Source of the DNA: Mesorhizobium shangrilense
GTDB lineage: Bacteria; Pseudomonadota; Alphaproteobacteria; Rhizobiales; Rhizobiaceae
Direction of reading: 5' to 3'
Length of the DNA stretch: 64,000 nt
Assembly (NCBI RefSeq): GCF_040537815.1
Contig: NZ_JBEWSZ010000001.1
Location: 4,278,001-4,342,000 of the forward strand
Below the pieces are notes generated by a model. That model was not told the DNA's origin. It was given only the letters and a program-made list of their open reading frames with translations, and did no database searches. The position numbers and the translations under genes were made by a program. Below, piece after piece: positions 1-8,865 of the stretch. Numbering within the stretch: the first letter of the stretch is position 1; every line of letters begins with the position of its first letter.

Positions 1-101
1 CCACGCTGGTCGTGCCGGAACTGCAACGGCGCGGCCTGTTCCGTAGGGACTACGAAGGCCGCACGCTGCGCGACCATCTCGGCTTGAAACGGCCTGCCTG
101 A
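1..101 (+). CDS. LLM-class FMN-dependent monooxygenase, C-terminal fragment (5' end outside window)
   Basis: Only the last 32 codons are present, read in the frame beginning at base 3 and ending at TGA 99-101. The tail carries a [11 protein letters not shown] stretch followed by LRDHLGL, which I recognise as the usual C-terminus of NtaA/SnaA/DszA-type flavin monooxygenases of the luciferase-like family. These oxidise small molecules with reduced FMN supplied by a separate reductase. The substrate cannot be judged from this fragment. It points towards the PhzF-like gene that lies on the opposite strand. Confidence 0.6.
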   Translation, partial: TLVVPELQRRGLFRRDYEGRTLRDHLGLKRPA

Positions 102-114
102 GACTGAACGACGC

Positions 115-951
115 CTACGCCTCGTCCATCATCCGGGCAGTGCCGGAGACCCTGATCGAGTTGCCGATTTCCGGCGGAATATCGGCATGCAGGCGCGAAC
201 GCATGCCCATGTCCTCGCCCTGCACGATGTCGATCGCGCCGCCATGCGGCCAGCCTATGTCGCGCAGATAGCCAGCGAATGCGGCCGTCGAGGCACCCGT
301 CGCCGGATCCTCGTAGACGCCGCCGGACGCAAACGGATTGCGCGTGTGGAACAATCGCGGCGTCTCGGCATAGGCAAGCAGGACCGTCACCAGCCCTTCC
401 CGCCGCATGAAGGCCTGGCCGGCTTTCAGGTCATAGCGCATGGCGGCCAGCGCCTCGCGCGACTTGAGGGCCAGCACAAGATGATCCGCGCCGCCATGGA
501 TCAAGGCCGGTGGAATGGCCGCATCTAGATCGCCCGCTGTATAGCCGAACAGCGCCAGCGCCTCGGCAATCAACTCCGGCGAGGCAGCCTTGCTGCGTGT
601 TGGCGGCGACTGCAACGCGGCAGCGACATTCGCGCCATCGCGGAATCCTTCGACGGTGATGCTCGCCTGGTTGAGGGTCAGCGGGAAAATGCCGTCGCCA
701 AATTGCCGGACCAACGCCGCGCCAAGAGCTATGGTGGCGTGACCGCAAAAGGGCACCTCGGATTCCGGTGAGAAATAACGCACCCGCCAGTTGTTCCCAT
801 CGCGTGCGGCAAAGGCGGTCTCCGAGAACCCTACCCGCGCCGCGATGCCTTGCATTTCGGCGGCATCGGGCAAGACGTCGCCGATCAGGACTCCAGCAGG
901 ATTACCGCCGGCTTCTCCATCCGAAAAGGCCGCAATTTTCAGAACGTTCAT
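115..951 (-). CDS. PhzF family isomerase/epimerase-like protein
   Basis: This 278-residue protein has the PhzF/DapF-like fold signature: GNPAGV near the N-terminus, a FSETAF segment with the glutamate that acts as the general acid/base in PhzF, PFCGHAT in the middle and a YEDPATGAS segment near the C-terminus. Length fits the family (about 260-300). PhzF enzymes isomerise small amino or hydroxy acids. The substrate here is unknown, and nothing suggests phenazine synthesis. An in-frame start 12 codons upstream is possible, but ATG at 951 begins the conserved MNVLKI... sequence. It lies 100 bp downstream of xdhC on the same strand and could be the last gene of the xanthine dehydrogenase operon. 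Confidence 0.85.
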   Translation of the reverse strand: MNVLKIAAFSDGEAGGNPAGVLIGDVLPDAAEMQGIAARVGFSETAFAARDGNNWRVRYFSPESEVPFCGHATIALGAALVRQFGDGIFPLTLNQASITVEGFRDGANVAAALQSPPTRSKAASPELIAEALALFGYTAGDLDAAIPPALIHGGADHLVLALKSREALAAMRYDLKAGQAFMRREGLVTVLLAYAETPRLFHTRNPFASGGVYEDPATGASTAAFAGYLRDIGWPHGGAIDIVQGEDMGMRSRLHADIPPEIGNSIRVSGTARMMDEA

Positions 952-1051
952 ATGTCTTCGCCTCGTGCTGCAATGCCGACACAGCAAACGCGATTTTCGA
1001 GCGATTGGGAAATGACGAAATCAATGAGCAGCTGTGACGTATCCGACGAGG

Positions 1052-2086
1052 CTAGCCGGCCATCGCCTTGTCATGCGGGGCATGATGGCCGGCATTTGAT
1101 ACAGCAGCATGAGTGACCAGCGCGGTCATGATCTCGGCGGCCGCAAGCGCTGCGATGACGGGCGGTCGCTTGTCCTTGACCGCATCGCCGCCGATCGGCG
1201 AGACGAGGCGGGCGAATTCGGCTTCGCTGCCATCCGCCGATTTCAGGAACCAGTTCCTGAACGTCGCTTTCTTCGTCTTCGAGCCGATCATGCCGACATA
1301 GGCGGTGTCATCGCGCTTCAGCGCTTCGGCGACGATCAGGAAATCCAGCGCGTGGTCGTGGGTGAGGATGGCGAAGGCCGCGCCTGCCGGAGCATCGCGC
1401 ACCATGGCTTCCGGCATCGCCGTCAGTCGCGTCTCGACGGTTTCCGGCATGCCTTCCAGCGCCTCGGCGCGCGTCTCGACGACGACGCCGTGCACGGGAA
1501 GAAGCGCAATCGTCGACGCCAGCGCCTGGCCGACATGGCCACCGCCGAAGATATAGACATGCGGCAAGTGCGCCTCCTCGGCTTCGGCAGCCGCAACCAG
1601 TTCAGCAGCGAGGGGAGCATCGACAAGCCGGATCAGCACCTCGACGCGCCCGCCGCAGCATTGACCGATCTCCGGCCCGAGCGGCACATCGAGCGTGGCG
1701 CAGACTTCGTCGACTTCGATGCGGGCATCCCTCCCCCTGGTGGCGCGGGATCTCTCCCCCCTTGAGGGGGAGATGTCGGCGAAGCCGACAGAGGGGGTCG
1801 TTGCGGCAGTGCTCGACGCCCTCGCGGTGCCTCCTGAGAGGACCCCCTCTGACCGCTTCGCGGCCATCTCCCCCTCAAGGGGGGAGAAAAGCATCTGCCG
1901 TGCCTTGTCGATGGCCATGTATTCGAGCTGGCCGCCGCCGATCGTGCCAAGGATCGCCGCTTGCGAGACGAGCATGAAGGCGCCCTTTTCGCGTGGCGTC
2001 GAGCCCTTCGTGCTCGCCACTTCGACCAGGGCGAGCCGGCCGGCGCGGCCAAGAAAGGCTTTAAGGCTTTGCACTTTCGAGTTCAT
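1052..2086 (-). CDS. xdhC: XdhC-type molybdenum cofactor maturation protein for xanthine dehydrogenase, interrupted in frame by a palindromic repeat
   Basis: XdhC binds the molybdenum cofactor, helps sulfurate it and inserts it into the large XDH subunit in the cytoplasm. Visible family features are TKGSTPREKGA and GTIGGGQLEY in the N-terminal domain, GPEIGQCCGG with the cofactor-binding cysteine pair, and a C-terminal Rossmann part with YIFGGGHVGQAL. The protein is 344 residues, longer than the usual 270-300. About 45-50 extra residues (roughly 67-117, with SPLEGEM and ISPSRGE) are encoded by an inverted repeat at 1754-1886 that keeps the frame open between two conserved blocks. Start: ATG at 2086 begins the conserved part; a TTG at 2101 is the alternative. 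Third gene of the xdhABC operon, 61 bp after xdhB. Confidence 0.93.
   Translation of the reverse strand: MNSKVQSLKAFLGRAGRLALVEVASTKGSTPREKGAFMLVSQAAILGTIGGGQLEYMAIDKARQMLFSPLEGEMAAKRSEGVLSGGTARASSTAATTPSVGFADISPSRGERSRATRGRDARIEVDEVCATLDVPLGPEIGQCCGGRVEVLIRLVDAPLAAELVAAAEAEEAHLPHVYIFGGGHVGQALASTIALLPVHGVVVETRAEALEGMPETVETRLTAMPEAMVRDAPAGAAFAILTHDHALDFLIVAEALKRDDTAYVGMIGSKTKKATFRNWFLKSADGSEAEFARLVSPIGGDAVKDKRPPVIAALAAAEIMTALVTHAAVSNAGHHAPHDKAMAG
1754..1886. repeat. Rhizobial palindromic mosaic element inside xdhC
   Basis: A 133-bp element with perfectly complementary 19-base ends (1754-1772 against 1868-1886). Inside them are the shared blocks GAGGGGGTC and GACCCCCTC. The same building blocks (CTCCCC...TTGAGGGGGAGAT and an AGAGGGGGT-type block) recur in the intergenic element at 54972-55127. 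Unlike all other copies in the window, this one sits inside a gene and is translated on the minus strand. Confidence 0.85.
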
Positions 2087-2147
2087 ATCTCGCGTTCCCA
2101 ATCGGGAAATATAGGCTTTTTCGGTCCGAATTGCACGGTTTGCCGCT

Positions 2148-4514
2148 TCAGGCCCCTGCTTTCATCTCTTTCTTCAGCCGTTCGATCGCCATCAACACCC
2201 GCTCCGGTGTCGCAGGTGCATCGAGGCGCGGACAGATCTTGTTGTCAGCTACGCTCGCGACCGCATCCGACAAGGCATGCAACACCGACATGCCGTGCGG
2301 CAGGGGCGGCTCGCCGACCGCCTTGGAGCGATGGATGGTCGGCTCATAGGCTTGCGACCAGTCGGTCAGCGCCACGTTGAAGATCTTCGGGCGGTCGGAG
2401 GCGAGCGGGATCTTGTAGGTCGATGGCGCATGCGTGCGCAGCCTTCCCTTGTCGTCCCACCAGAGCTCTTCCGTCGTCAGCCAGCCCATGCCCTGGATGA
2501 ACCCACCCTCGACCTGGCCGATGTCGATCGCCCGGTTCAGCGAGCGCCCGCAATCGTGCAGGATGTCGGCGCGCTCGACGACATATTCGCCGGTCAGCGT
2601 GTCCACCGACACTTCCGCGCAGGCCGCGCCATAGGCGTAGTAGTAGAAGGCGTGGCCCTGGCCCTTGCTGCGGTCCCAATGGATTTTCGGAGTCTTGTAG
2701 AAACCGGCGGCCGAAAGCTGTACGCGCGAAATGTAGGCCTGTTTGACCAGATCGTTGAAGCTAATTTCCTGGTTGCCGACGCGAACCCGGTTGGGCAGGA
2801 ACACCACCTGATCGACCGGAACCTGATATTTCTCGGCCGCGAAGTCGGTGAGCCGCTTGCGGATCTGCCGCGCCGCATTCTGCGCCGCCATGCCGTTGAG
2901 GTCGGCGCCCGAAGACGCCGCCGTCGGTGCCGTGTTCGGCACCTTGGCGGTGGTGGTGGCGGTGATCTTTACCCGCTCGAGATCGATCTGGAATTCCTCG
3001 GCCACGACCTGCGCCACCTTGAGGTGCAGGCCTTGGCCCATTTCGGTGCCGCCATGGTTCATGTGCACGGAGCCATCGGCGTAGACATGCACCAGCGCGC
3101 CGGCCTGGTTGGACTCGGTCTTGGTGAAGGAGATGCCGAACTTGACCGGCGTCAGCGCCAGGCCGCGCTTGATGAAGCGGCTGTTGGCGTTGAAGGCCGC
3201 TATCTCGCGTCGCCTTCCGGCATAGTCGGCACTTTCCTCCAGCTCGGCGACGATGCGCTGGATGATGTTGTCTTCGACCTTCTGGTGGTAGGGCGTGACG
3301 TTGCGGGTGCCGATCGCCTCCATCGGGTCGTAGAAATTCAGCTTGCGGATTTCGAGCGGGTCCTTGCCGACCGCGAAGGCAACCTCGTCGATGACGCGCT
3401 CGGCGCCGACCATGCCCTGCGGACCGCCGAAGCCCCGGAAAGCCGTGTTGGAAACGGTGTTGGTGTAAAGCGGCGCCGACCTGGCGTGGACATTCGGATA
3501 GAAATAGGCGTTGTCGCAATGGAACAGCGCACGGTCGCCGACCGGACCGGACAGGTCGGCCGAGAAGCCGGCATTGAGTGCGAACATGTAGTCGACGCCG
3601 AGGATATTGCCCTCGTCGTCGAAGCCGACCTCATAATCGATGGCGAAGTCGTGCCGCTTGCCGGTGGCGGTCATGTCCTCGTCACGGTCGAGCCTGACCT
3701 TGACGGCGCGTTTGTGCTTCTTGGCCGCGATAGCGGCGATTGCCGCGCACTGGTTGGCCTGTGTTTCCTTGCCGCCGAAGCCGCCGCCCATGCGGCGGAC
3801 TTCGACCGTCACCGCATGGCTGGGCACGCCGAGCGCATGAGCGACCAGATGCTGCGTTTCGCTTGGCCCCTGCGTCGAACAATAGACCAGAACCTCGTCA
3901 TCTTCGCCCGGCACCGCCAACGACACCTGGCCCTCGAGGTAGAAGTGGTCCTGTCCGCCAAGCTTCATCCGCCCCTTCACCCGACGCGGCGCAGCGGCAA
4001 TCGCAGCGGCCGCATCGCCGCGCCGCAAGGTCAGCGGCGTGGTGACAAGCTTGTCCTTGACCGGATCGAGATCGCAGATGCCGATGATGGCGGGCAATTC
4101 ATCATATTCGATCCTGGCCAGCCGCGCGGCGCGGCGCGCATGCTCGCGGGTCGTGGCGATGACAGCGAAGATCGGCTGGCCGAAGAACTGCACCTTGCCT
4201 TCCGCCAGCACCGGATCGTCATGCATGTTGCTTGGCGACACGTCGTTCTCGCCAGGCACGTCAGCATAGGTGAGCACATCGACGACGCCGGGAGCCGTGC
4301 GCACGGCCGAGAGGTCGACGCTCTTCAGGCTGCCGTGCGCCACCTTCGAGAGGCCGAGCCCGACATGCAGCGTGCCGGCCGGCTCCGGCATGTCGTCGAT
4401 GTAAACGGCCGTGCCGTCGACATGCTTGTGCGCGGAATCATGGCGCTGGTCAGTGGCAACGCCGCCCACGATTTTTACCGCCTTGAGATTCTGGGTGGCG
4501 TGCTTGTTCATCAT
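2148..4514 (-). CDS. xdhB: Xanthine dehydrogenase, molybdopterin-binding large subunit
   Basis: 788 residues, the normal size for the bacterial XdhB subunit. It holds the molybdenum cofactor and the purine site where hypoxanthine and xanthine are hydroxylated to urate. Readable landmarks are DDMPEP near the N-terminus, the glycine-rich RRMGGGFGGKE cofactor loop, AFRGFGGPQG, GTEMGQGL and, near the C-terminus, KAVGEPPL carrying the catalytic glutamate. The ATG at 4514 overlaps the xdhA stop codon (ATGA), so the two subunits are translationally coupled. Cytoplasmic; works as (AB)2 with XdhA and needs XdhC for cofactor loading. Confidence 0.97.
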   Translation of the reverse strand: MMNKHATQNLKAVKIVGGVATDQRHDSAHKHVDGTAVYIDDMPEPAGTLHVGLGLSKVAHGSLKSVDLSAVRTAPGVVDVLTYADVPGENDVSPSNMHDDPVLAEGKVQFFGQPIFAVIATTREHARRAARLARIEYDELPAIIGICDLDPVKDKLVTTPLTLRRGDAAAAIAAAPRRVKGRMKLGGQDHFYLEGQVSLAVPGEDDEVLVYCSTQGPSETQHLVAHALGVPSHAVTVEVRRMGGGFGGKETQANQCAAIAAIAAKKHKRAVKVRLDRDEDMTATGKRHDFAIDYEVGFDDEGNILGVDYMFALNAGFSADLSGPVGDRALFHCDNAYFYPNVHARSAPLYTNTVSNTAFRGFGGPQGMVGAERVIDEVAFAVGKDPLEIRKLNFYDPMEAIGTRNVTPYHQKVEDNIIQRIVAELEESADYAGRRREIAAFNANSRFIKRGLALTPVKFGISFTKTESNQAGALVHVYADGSVHMNHGGTEMGQGLHLKVAQVVAEEFQIDLERVKITATTTAKVPNTAPTAASSGADLNGMAAQNAARQIRKRLTDFAAEKYQVPVDQVVFLPNRVRVGNQEISFNDLVKQAYISRVQLSAAGFYKTPKIHWDRSKGQGHAFYYYAYGAACAEVSVDTLTGEYVVERADILHDCGRSLNRAIDIGQVEGGFIQGMGWLTTEELWWDDKGRLRTHAPSTYKIPLASDRPKIFNVALTDWSQAYEPTIHRSKAVGEPPLPHGMSVLHALSDAVASVADNKICPRLDAPATPERVLMAIERLKKEMKAGA

Positions 4515-5992
4515 GCCGCCTCGTACCTTGAAACCTGGATCGGCTCCCTGGTGCCGCTTGTCTCGGCAAAGAAGCGCAACAGCAGATTGCGCGCCGCCAG
4601 CGCCCGGTATTCGGCGGAAGCGCGCATGTCGGTCAGTGGGGTGAAATCCCTGGCATACTCAGCCATTGCGGCCTCGACGGTCTCTTCCGTCCATGGCTTG
4701 CCAAGCAGCGCGTTCTCCACCGCTGAGGCTCGTTTCGGCGTGGCCGCCATGCCGCCATAGGCGATGCGGACATCCGCCACCGTGCCATCCCCGGCCAGCG
4801 TCAGCAGGAATGCGCCGAGCGTAGCCGTGATGTCCTCGTCACGGCGCTTGGTGACCTTGTAGACGGCGAATTTCGTGCCCTTGGCCGGAACCGGCACATG
4901 CACCGCCTCGACGAACTCGCCGGGCTGGCGGTCCTGCTTGCCATAGGCAATGAAGAAGGTTTCCAGCGGGATCGTCCGCCGCTCCTTGCCCTTGCGCAGC
5001 GTCAGCCGAGCGCCGAGCGCGATCAAGGGCGGCGGCGTGTCGCCGATCGGCGAACCGTTGGCAACATTGCCGCCGATCGTTCCCATGTTGCGCACCTGTT
5101 CGCCGCCGATGCGATCGACCAGCGCGCCCAGCGGCGGGATGCGTTTGGCGAGCGTCGAGAATGCCTCGGTGTAGGTGACGCCGGCGCCGATGGTGATGAC
5201 ACCATCCTCCTCGGACATCGCGCACAGGCCGTCGAGATTGCCGATGAACACAGCCGGCGAGATGTCGCGCATGTGCTTGGTCACCCACAGGCCGACATCG
5301 GTCGAGCCGGCCACGATGGTGGCGCCCGGCTCCTGGTCGAGGATGTCAGCGAAATCATCGACATCGGCCGGCACGATCAGCCGCGCCTTGGCCGTGCCGA
5401 TCTCGACGCGCAGGCCGTCGTTCATCGCTTCGAGCCGGGCCGTGATCGTCTTGCGCTCGGCCGCCAGCGGATCCCTGGCAACCTTGCCGTAGCTGGAGAT
5501 GGCGCGCGCCGCCCGCATGATCGCCTCATAGCCGGTGCAGCGGCAGAGATTGCCCTGTAGCGCCTTTTCTATTGCCCCGTCGGACGGTTCCGGCGACTTC
5601 ATCCACAGGCCATAGAGCGACATGACGAAGCCCGGCGTGCAGAAGCCGCATTGCGAGCCGTGGAAATCGACCATCGCCTGCTGGACCGGATGCAGTTTGC
5701 CCGGCTCGCCGCGCAGATGCTCGATCGTCACCACATGGGTGCCATCGAGCGAGCCGAGGAAGCGGATGCAGGCATTGACGCTCTCATAGACCAGCCCACC
5801 GGCGGACAGCCTTCCAACCAGCACCGTGCAGGCGCCACAGTCGCCCTCGCCGCAGCCTTCCTTGGTGCCGCGCAGGGTGCGGTTGAGCCGCAGCCAGTCG
5901 AGCAAGGTCTCGTCGGGCGCGACAGCGGTCAGGGCTACGTCTTGCCCGTTGAGGATGAAGCGTATCTCGTTGCGTGTCGTGACCGTGGCCAT
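4511..5992 (-). CDS. xdhA: Xanthine dehydrogenase, FAD and [2Fe-2S] small subunit
   Basis: 493 residues with the expected domain order. A plant-type ferredoxin domain has C47, C52, C55 and C75. A second [2Fe-2S] helical domain has C115 and C118 (CGFCTPG) and C150 and C152 (CRCTGY). It is followed by an FAD-binding domain of the CO-dehydrogenase flavoprotein type (TIGGNVANGSPIGDTPP). Electrons from the molybdenum site of XdhB pass through the two clusters to FAD and NAD+. It starts 3 bp after the hiuH stop codon, so hiuH-xdhA-xdhB-xdhC read as one transcript. Confidence 0.97.
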   Translation of the reverse strand: MATVTTRNEIRFILNGQDVALTAVAPDETLLDWLRLNRTLRGTKEGCGEGDCGACTVLVGRLSAGGLVYESVNACIRFLGSLDGTHVVTIEHLRGEPGKLHPVQQAMVDFHGSQCGFCTPGFVMSLYGLWMKSPEPSDGAIEKALQGNLCRCTGYEAIMRAARAISSYGKVARDPLAAERKTITARLEAMNDGLRVEIGTAKARLIVPADVDDFADILDQEPGATIVAGSTDVGLWVTKHMRDISPAVFIGNLDGLCAMSEEDGVITIGAGVTYTEAFSTLAKRIPPLGALVDRIGGEQVRNMGTIGGNVANGSPIGDTPPPLIALGARLTLRKGKERRTIPLETFFIAYGKQDRQPGEFVEAVHVPVPAKGTKFAVYKVTKRRDEDITATLGAFLLTLAGDGTVADVRIAYGGMAATPKRASAVENALLGKPWTEETVEAAMAEYARDFTPLTDMRASAEYRALAARNLLLRFFAETSGTREPIQVSRYEAA

Positions 5993-5995
5993 GCC

Positions 5996-6370
5996 TCAGC
6001 TTCCCCTGTAGGTCGAATAGCCATAGGGCGAGACGAGCAGCGGCACGTGGTAATGCACCGGTTCGGCCATGCCGAAGCGGATCGGTACGATATCGAGGAA
6101 GGCCGGTTCAGGCAGTTTCGTTCCCTGGCGGCGCAAATAGTCGCCTGCCGCGAAAACCAGCTCGTATTCGCCAGTGCGGAAGTCCGCGCCGGCCAGCAAT
6201 GGTGCGTCGCAGCGGCCGTCGGCATTGGTGGCAACGGTCTTCAAATGGGTGCGCGCGGTGCCATCGACGCGATAGAGCTCGATCGACAGCCCTGCCGCCG
6301 GCTTGCCGGTCGCGGTGTCGAGGACATGCGTCGTCAGACGCCCGCCATCGGCTTTCGACGTTTCTGCCAT
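5996..6370 (-). CDS. uraH: 5-hydroxyisourate hydrolase (transthyretin-related)
   Basis: A 124-residue protein with the two hallmarks of HIU hydrolases: [11 protein letters not shown] at the N-terminus and the C-terminal tetrapeptide YRGS. It hydrolyses 5-hydroxyisourate, the product of urate oxidation, to OHCU. ATG at 6370 was chosen because a GGGAGG ribosome-binding site precedes it and family alignment begins there; an upstream in-frame start would add 24 unrelated residues. First gene of the minus-strand operon, divergent from puuE-uraD, which encodes the next two steps. Confidence 0.95.
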   Translation of the reverse strand: MAETSKADGGRLTTHVLDTATGKPAAGLSIELYRVDGTARTHLKTVATNADGRCDAPLLAGADFRTGEYELVFAAGDYLRRQGTKLPEPAFLDIVPIRFGMAEPVHYHVPLLVSPYGYSTYRGS

Positions 6371-6572
6371 TGGCAGCCTCCCATTTCCAATACGACGAAC
6401 TGGCCAGGTACAGCCGAACTCTACTGATGAATTGTGCGCCAATTAAAGGCGATGCATAAGTCCCGGTCGAGCGGAGCGCGGCAAAAACACTTTCAAAAAT
6501 TTCGGGGGAATGCGCACGCGACCCTTTCGACTATCTTGAGCACGCTCCCGGCGATGTCCGGCAGGAGGGACC
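6371..6572. promoter_or_regulatory. Divergent promoter region between uraH-xdhABC and puuE-uraD
   Basis: This 202-bp spacer must carry the promoters for both arms of the purine block. It contains an AT-richer core around 6435-6530 and a strong AGGAGGG ribosome-binding site just before the puuE-uraD start. I could not assign a specific operator or -35/-10 pair with confidence. Confidence 0.4.
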
Positions 6573-7991
6573 ATGCGTTACGAACGAGACATGCGCGGCT
6601 ACGGAGCCAATCCACCGGATCCGAAATGGCCTGACGGAGCGCATGTCGCGGTTCAGTTCGTCGTCAACTACGAGGAAGGCGGCGAGAACTGCGTCCTGCA
6701 TGGCGACAAGGCATCCGAAGCCTTCCTGTCCGAGATCGTCGGCGCCGCGCCCTGGCTTGGCCAACGCCACTGGAACATGGAATCGATTTACGAATATGGC
6801 GCCCGCGCTGGTTTCTGGCGGCTTCTTCGCCTGTTCACCGAGGCCGACGTACCGATAACCTGCTACGGCGTCGCCACCGCGCTCGCCCGGTCGCCCGACC
6901 AGGTCACGGCGATGCAGGAAGCCGACTGGGAGATCGCCTCGCACGGGCTGAAATGGATCGACTACCGCGACTATGCCGCGGAGGACGAGCGCCGCGACCT
7001 GGAAGACGCAATCAAGCTGCACTACGAAGTGACGGGCCAACGCCCGACCGGCTGGTACACTGGCCGCACATCGGTCAACACCGTGCGGCTGGCAGCGCAG
7101 GAAGGCGGCTTCGACTATGTGTCGGACACTTATGACGACGAACTGCCCTACTGGTTCGAGCACGAAGATGGCGCCCAGCTCATCATCCCCTATACGCTCG
7201 ACGCCAACGACATGCGCTTCGCCACGCCGCAGGGGTTCAATTCGGGCGACCAGTTCTTCGCCTATCTGAAGGACAGTTTCGACACGCTCTATGCCGAGGG
7301 CAAGGCCGGTCGGCCGCGCATGATGAACATCGGCCTGCATTGCCGCCTCGTCGGACGTCCCGGCCGGGTGGCCGCGCTGAAGCGCTTCGTCGACTATGTG
7401 AAGTCCCACGACAAGGTCTGGCTGGCGCGACGCATCGATATCGCCAAACACTGGCAAGAGAACCATCCCTACAAGCCGGCGGCGCTGCGTCCGTCGAAGA
7501 TGGAATTCGAGACGTTCGTTCACACATTCGGCGGCGTGTTCGAGCATTCGCCGTGGATTGCTGAGCGCGCCTACGAACTTGAACTCGGCCCGGCGCATGA
7601 TACGGCCGGCGGCCTGCACAATGCGCTCTGCCGCATTTTCCGCTCCGCCAGCGAAACCGAGCGGCTCGGCGTGCTCAACGCTCATCCCGATCTTGCCGGC
7701 AAACTGGCAAAGGCCAAGCGGCTGACCGCGGAATCGACCAGGGAACAGGCCTCGGCCGGCCTCGACGCGCTGACCGACAAGGAGCGCGAACTGTTCTCCA
7801 AGCTCAACGCCGCCTACGTCACCACCTTCGGCTTCCCGTTCATCATCGCGGTGAAGGGCAAGACCAAGGAGGAGATCCTGGCGGAGTTCGAAACGCGCAT
7901 CGGCAACAGCCGCGCGGCCGAATTCGGCACCGCCTGCAAACAGGTCGAGCGCATCGCGTTGCTCCGCCTCAAGGACATGCTCCCTTCATAG
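6573..7991 (+). CDS. Bifunctional allantoinase (PuuE) / OHCU decarboxylase (UraD) fusion
   Basis: 472 residues made of two enzymes. Residues 1 to about 305 form a polysaccharide-deacetylase-like allantoinase of the PuuE type (RYGANPPDPKWP-like opening, NYEEGGE, EIASHGLKW, IGLHCRLVGRPGR). From about 310 to the end is an OHCU decarboxylase domain, with FVHTFGGVFEHSPW and the catalytic-type NAHPDLAGKL. The fused protein would decarboxylate OHCU to S-allantoin and open allantoin to allantoate, two consecutive cytoplasmic steps. A strong AGGAGGG site precedes the ATG. It heads a plus-strand operon with the ureidoglycine and ureidoglycolate genes. Such fusions are known in proteobacteria. Confidence 0.95.
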   Translation: MRYERDMRGYGANPPDPKWPDGAHVAVQFVVNYEEGGENCVLHGDKASEAFLSEIVGAAPWLGQRHWNMESIYEYGARAGFWRLLRLFTEADVPITCYGVATALARSPDQVTAMQEADWEIASHGLKWIDYRDYAAEDERRDLEDAIKLHYEVTGQRPTGWYTGRTSVNTVRLAAQEGGFDYVSDTYDDELPYWFEHEDGAQLIIPYTLDANDMRFATPQGFNSGDQFFAYLKDSFDTLYAEGKAGRPRMMNIGLHCRLVGRPGRVAALKRFVDYVKSHDKVWLARRIDIAKHWQENHPYKPAALRPSKMEFETFVHTFGGVFEHSPWIAERAYELELGPAHDTAGGLHNALCRIFRSASETERLGVLNAHPDLAGKLAKAKRLTAESTREQASAGLDALTDKERELFSKLNAAYVTTFGFPFIIAVKGKTKEEILAEFETRIGNSRAAEFGTACKQVERIALLRLKDMLPS

Positions 7992-8001
7992 GTTTGAACT
8001 C

Positions 8002-8865
8002 ATGGATACGCTCAAGATGCCCGACCGAACCTACTATGCACCGCATGGCGGGCATTCCGGCCAGAACGAGCTTCTGACCGGTCGCGCCGTCTTCACCGAA
8101 GCCTATGCTGTTATTCCGAAGGGCGTGATGCAGGACATCGTCACCAGCGCCCTGCCGTTCTGGGACAAGACCCGCGTCTGGATATTGTCGCGACCGCTGT
8201 CCGGTTTTGCCGAGACCTTCTCGCAATACATTGTCGAGGTCGCGCCCGGCGGCGGCAGCGATCGGCCGGAACCCGATGCCGGCGCCGAAGGCGCCCTGTT
8301 CGTGGTCGAGGGCGAACTCACCGTTTTGCTCGCCGGCAAGAAACATAGCTTAAGCCCCGGCGGCTTTGCATTCCTGCCGCCGGCGAGCGGCTGGACGGTT
8401 CACAATGAAAGCAAGGCTACAGTCCGCTTCCACTGGATTCGCAAGGCCTACGAGGCCGTCGATGGTATCGAAGCGCCCCAGGCCTTCTTCACCAACGAGC
8501 AGGAGATCGCGCCGACCCCGATGCCCGGCACCGATGGCCGCTGGGCAACGACACGGTTCGTCGATCCCGCAGACATGCGCCACGACATGCACATGACCAT
8601 CGTCACGCTCGAGCCGGGCGCCGTCATTCCCTTCGCCGAGACCCATGTCATGGAGCACGGCCTCTATGTGCTGGAAGGCAAGGCGGTCTATCGCCTCAAT
8701 CAGGACTGGGTCGAAGTCGAGGCCGGCGACTATATGTGGCTGCGCGCCTTCTGCCCGCAGGCCTGCTATGCTGGCGGCCCCGGCAAGTTCCGCTATCTGC
8801 TCTACAAGGACGTCAACCGGCACGCCAAGCTTGGCGGCGCCGGCATCGCGAAACGCGCGCCATGA
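8002..8865 (+). CDS. allE: (S)-ureidoglycine aminohydrolase, bicupin
   Basis: 287 residues with two cupin domains, matching UGHY/AllE. The first cupin contains GALFVVEGELTVLL and the second HVMEHGLYVLEGKAVY, whose His and Glu residues supply the manganese ligands. The enzyme releases ammonia from (S)-ureidoglycine to give (S)-ureidoglycolate, the substrate of the next gene. The stop codon overlaps the allA start (ATGA). Allantoate amidohydrolase, which makes ureidoglycine, is not in this window. Confidence 0.93.
   Translation: MDTLKMPDRTYYAPHGGHSGQNELLTGRAVFTEAYAVIPKGVMQDIVTSALPFWDKTRVWILSRPLSGFAETFSQYIVEVAPGGGSDRPEPDAGAEGALFVVEGELTVLLAGKKHSLSPGGFAFLPPASGWTVHNESKATVRFHWIRKAYEAVDGIEAPQAFFTNEQEIAPTPMPGTDGRWATTRFVDPADMRHDMHMTIVTLEPGAVIPFAETHVMEHGLYVLEGKAVYRLNQDWVEVEAGDYMWLRAFCPQACYAGGPGKFRYLLYKDVNRHAKLGGAGIAKRAP

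Noticed and set aside
115..951. Possible phenazine biosynthesis function for the PhzF-like gene
   Set aside because: No other phz genes are present and PhzF-fold proteins are widespread in unrelated pathways.
2277..4760. Very long plus-strand open frame (827 codons) opposite xdhB and the end of xdhA
   Set aside because: It is antisense to well-supported genes, its translation is low-complexity Arg/His/Val-rich, and it matches no family; it results from high GC at third positions.
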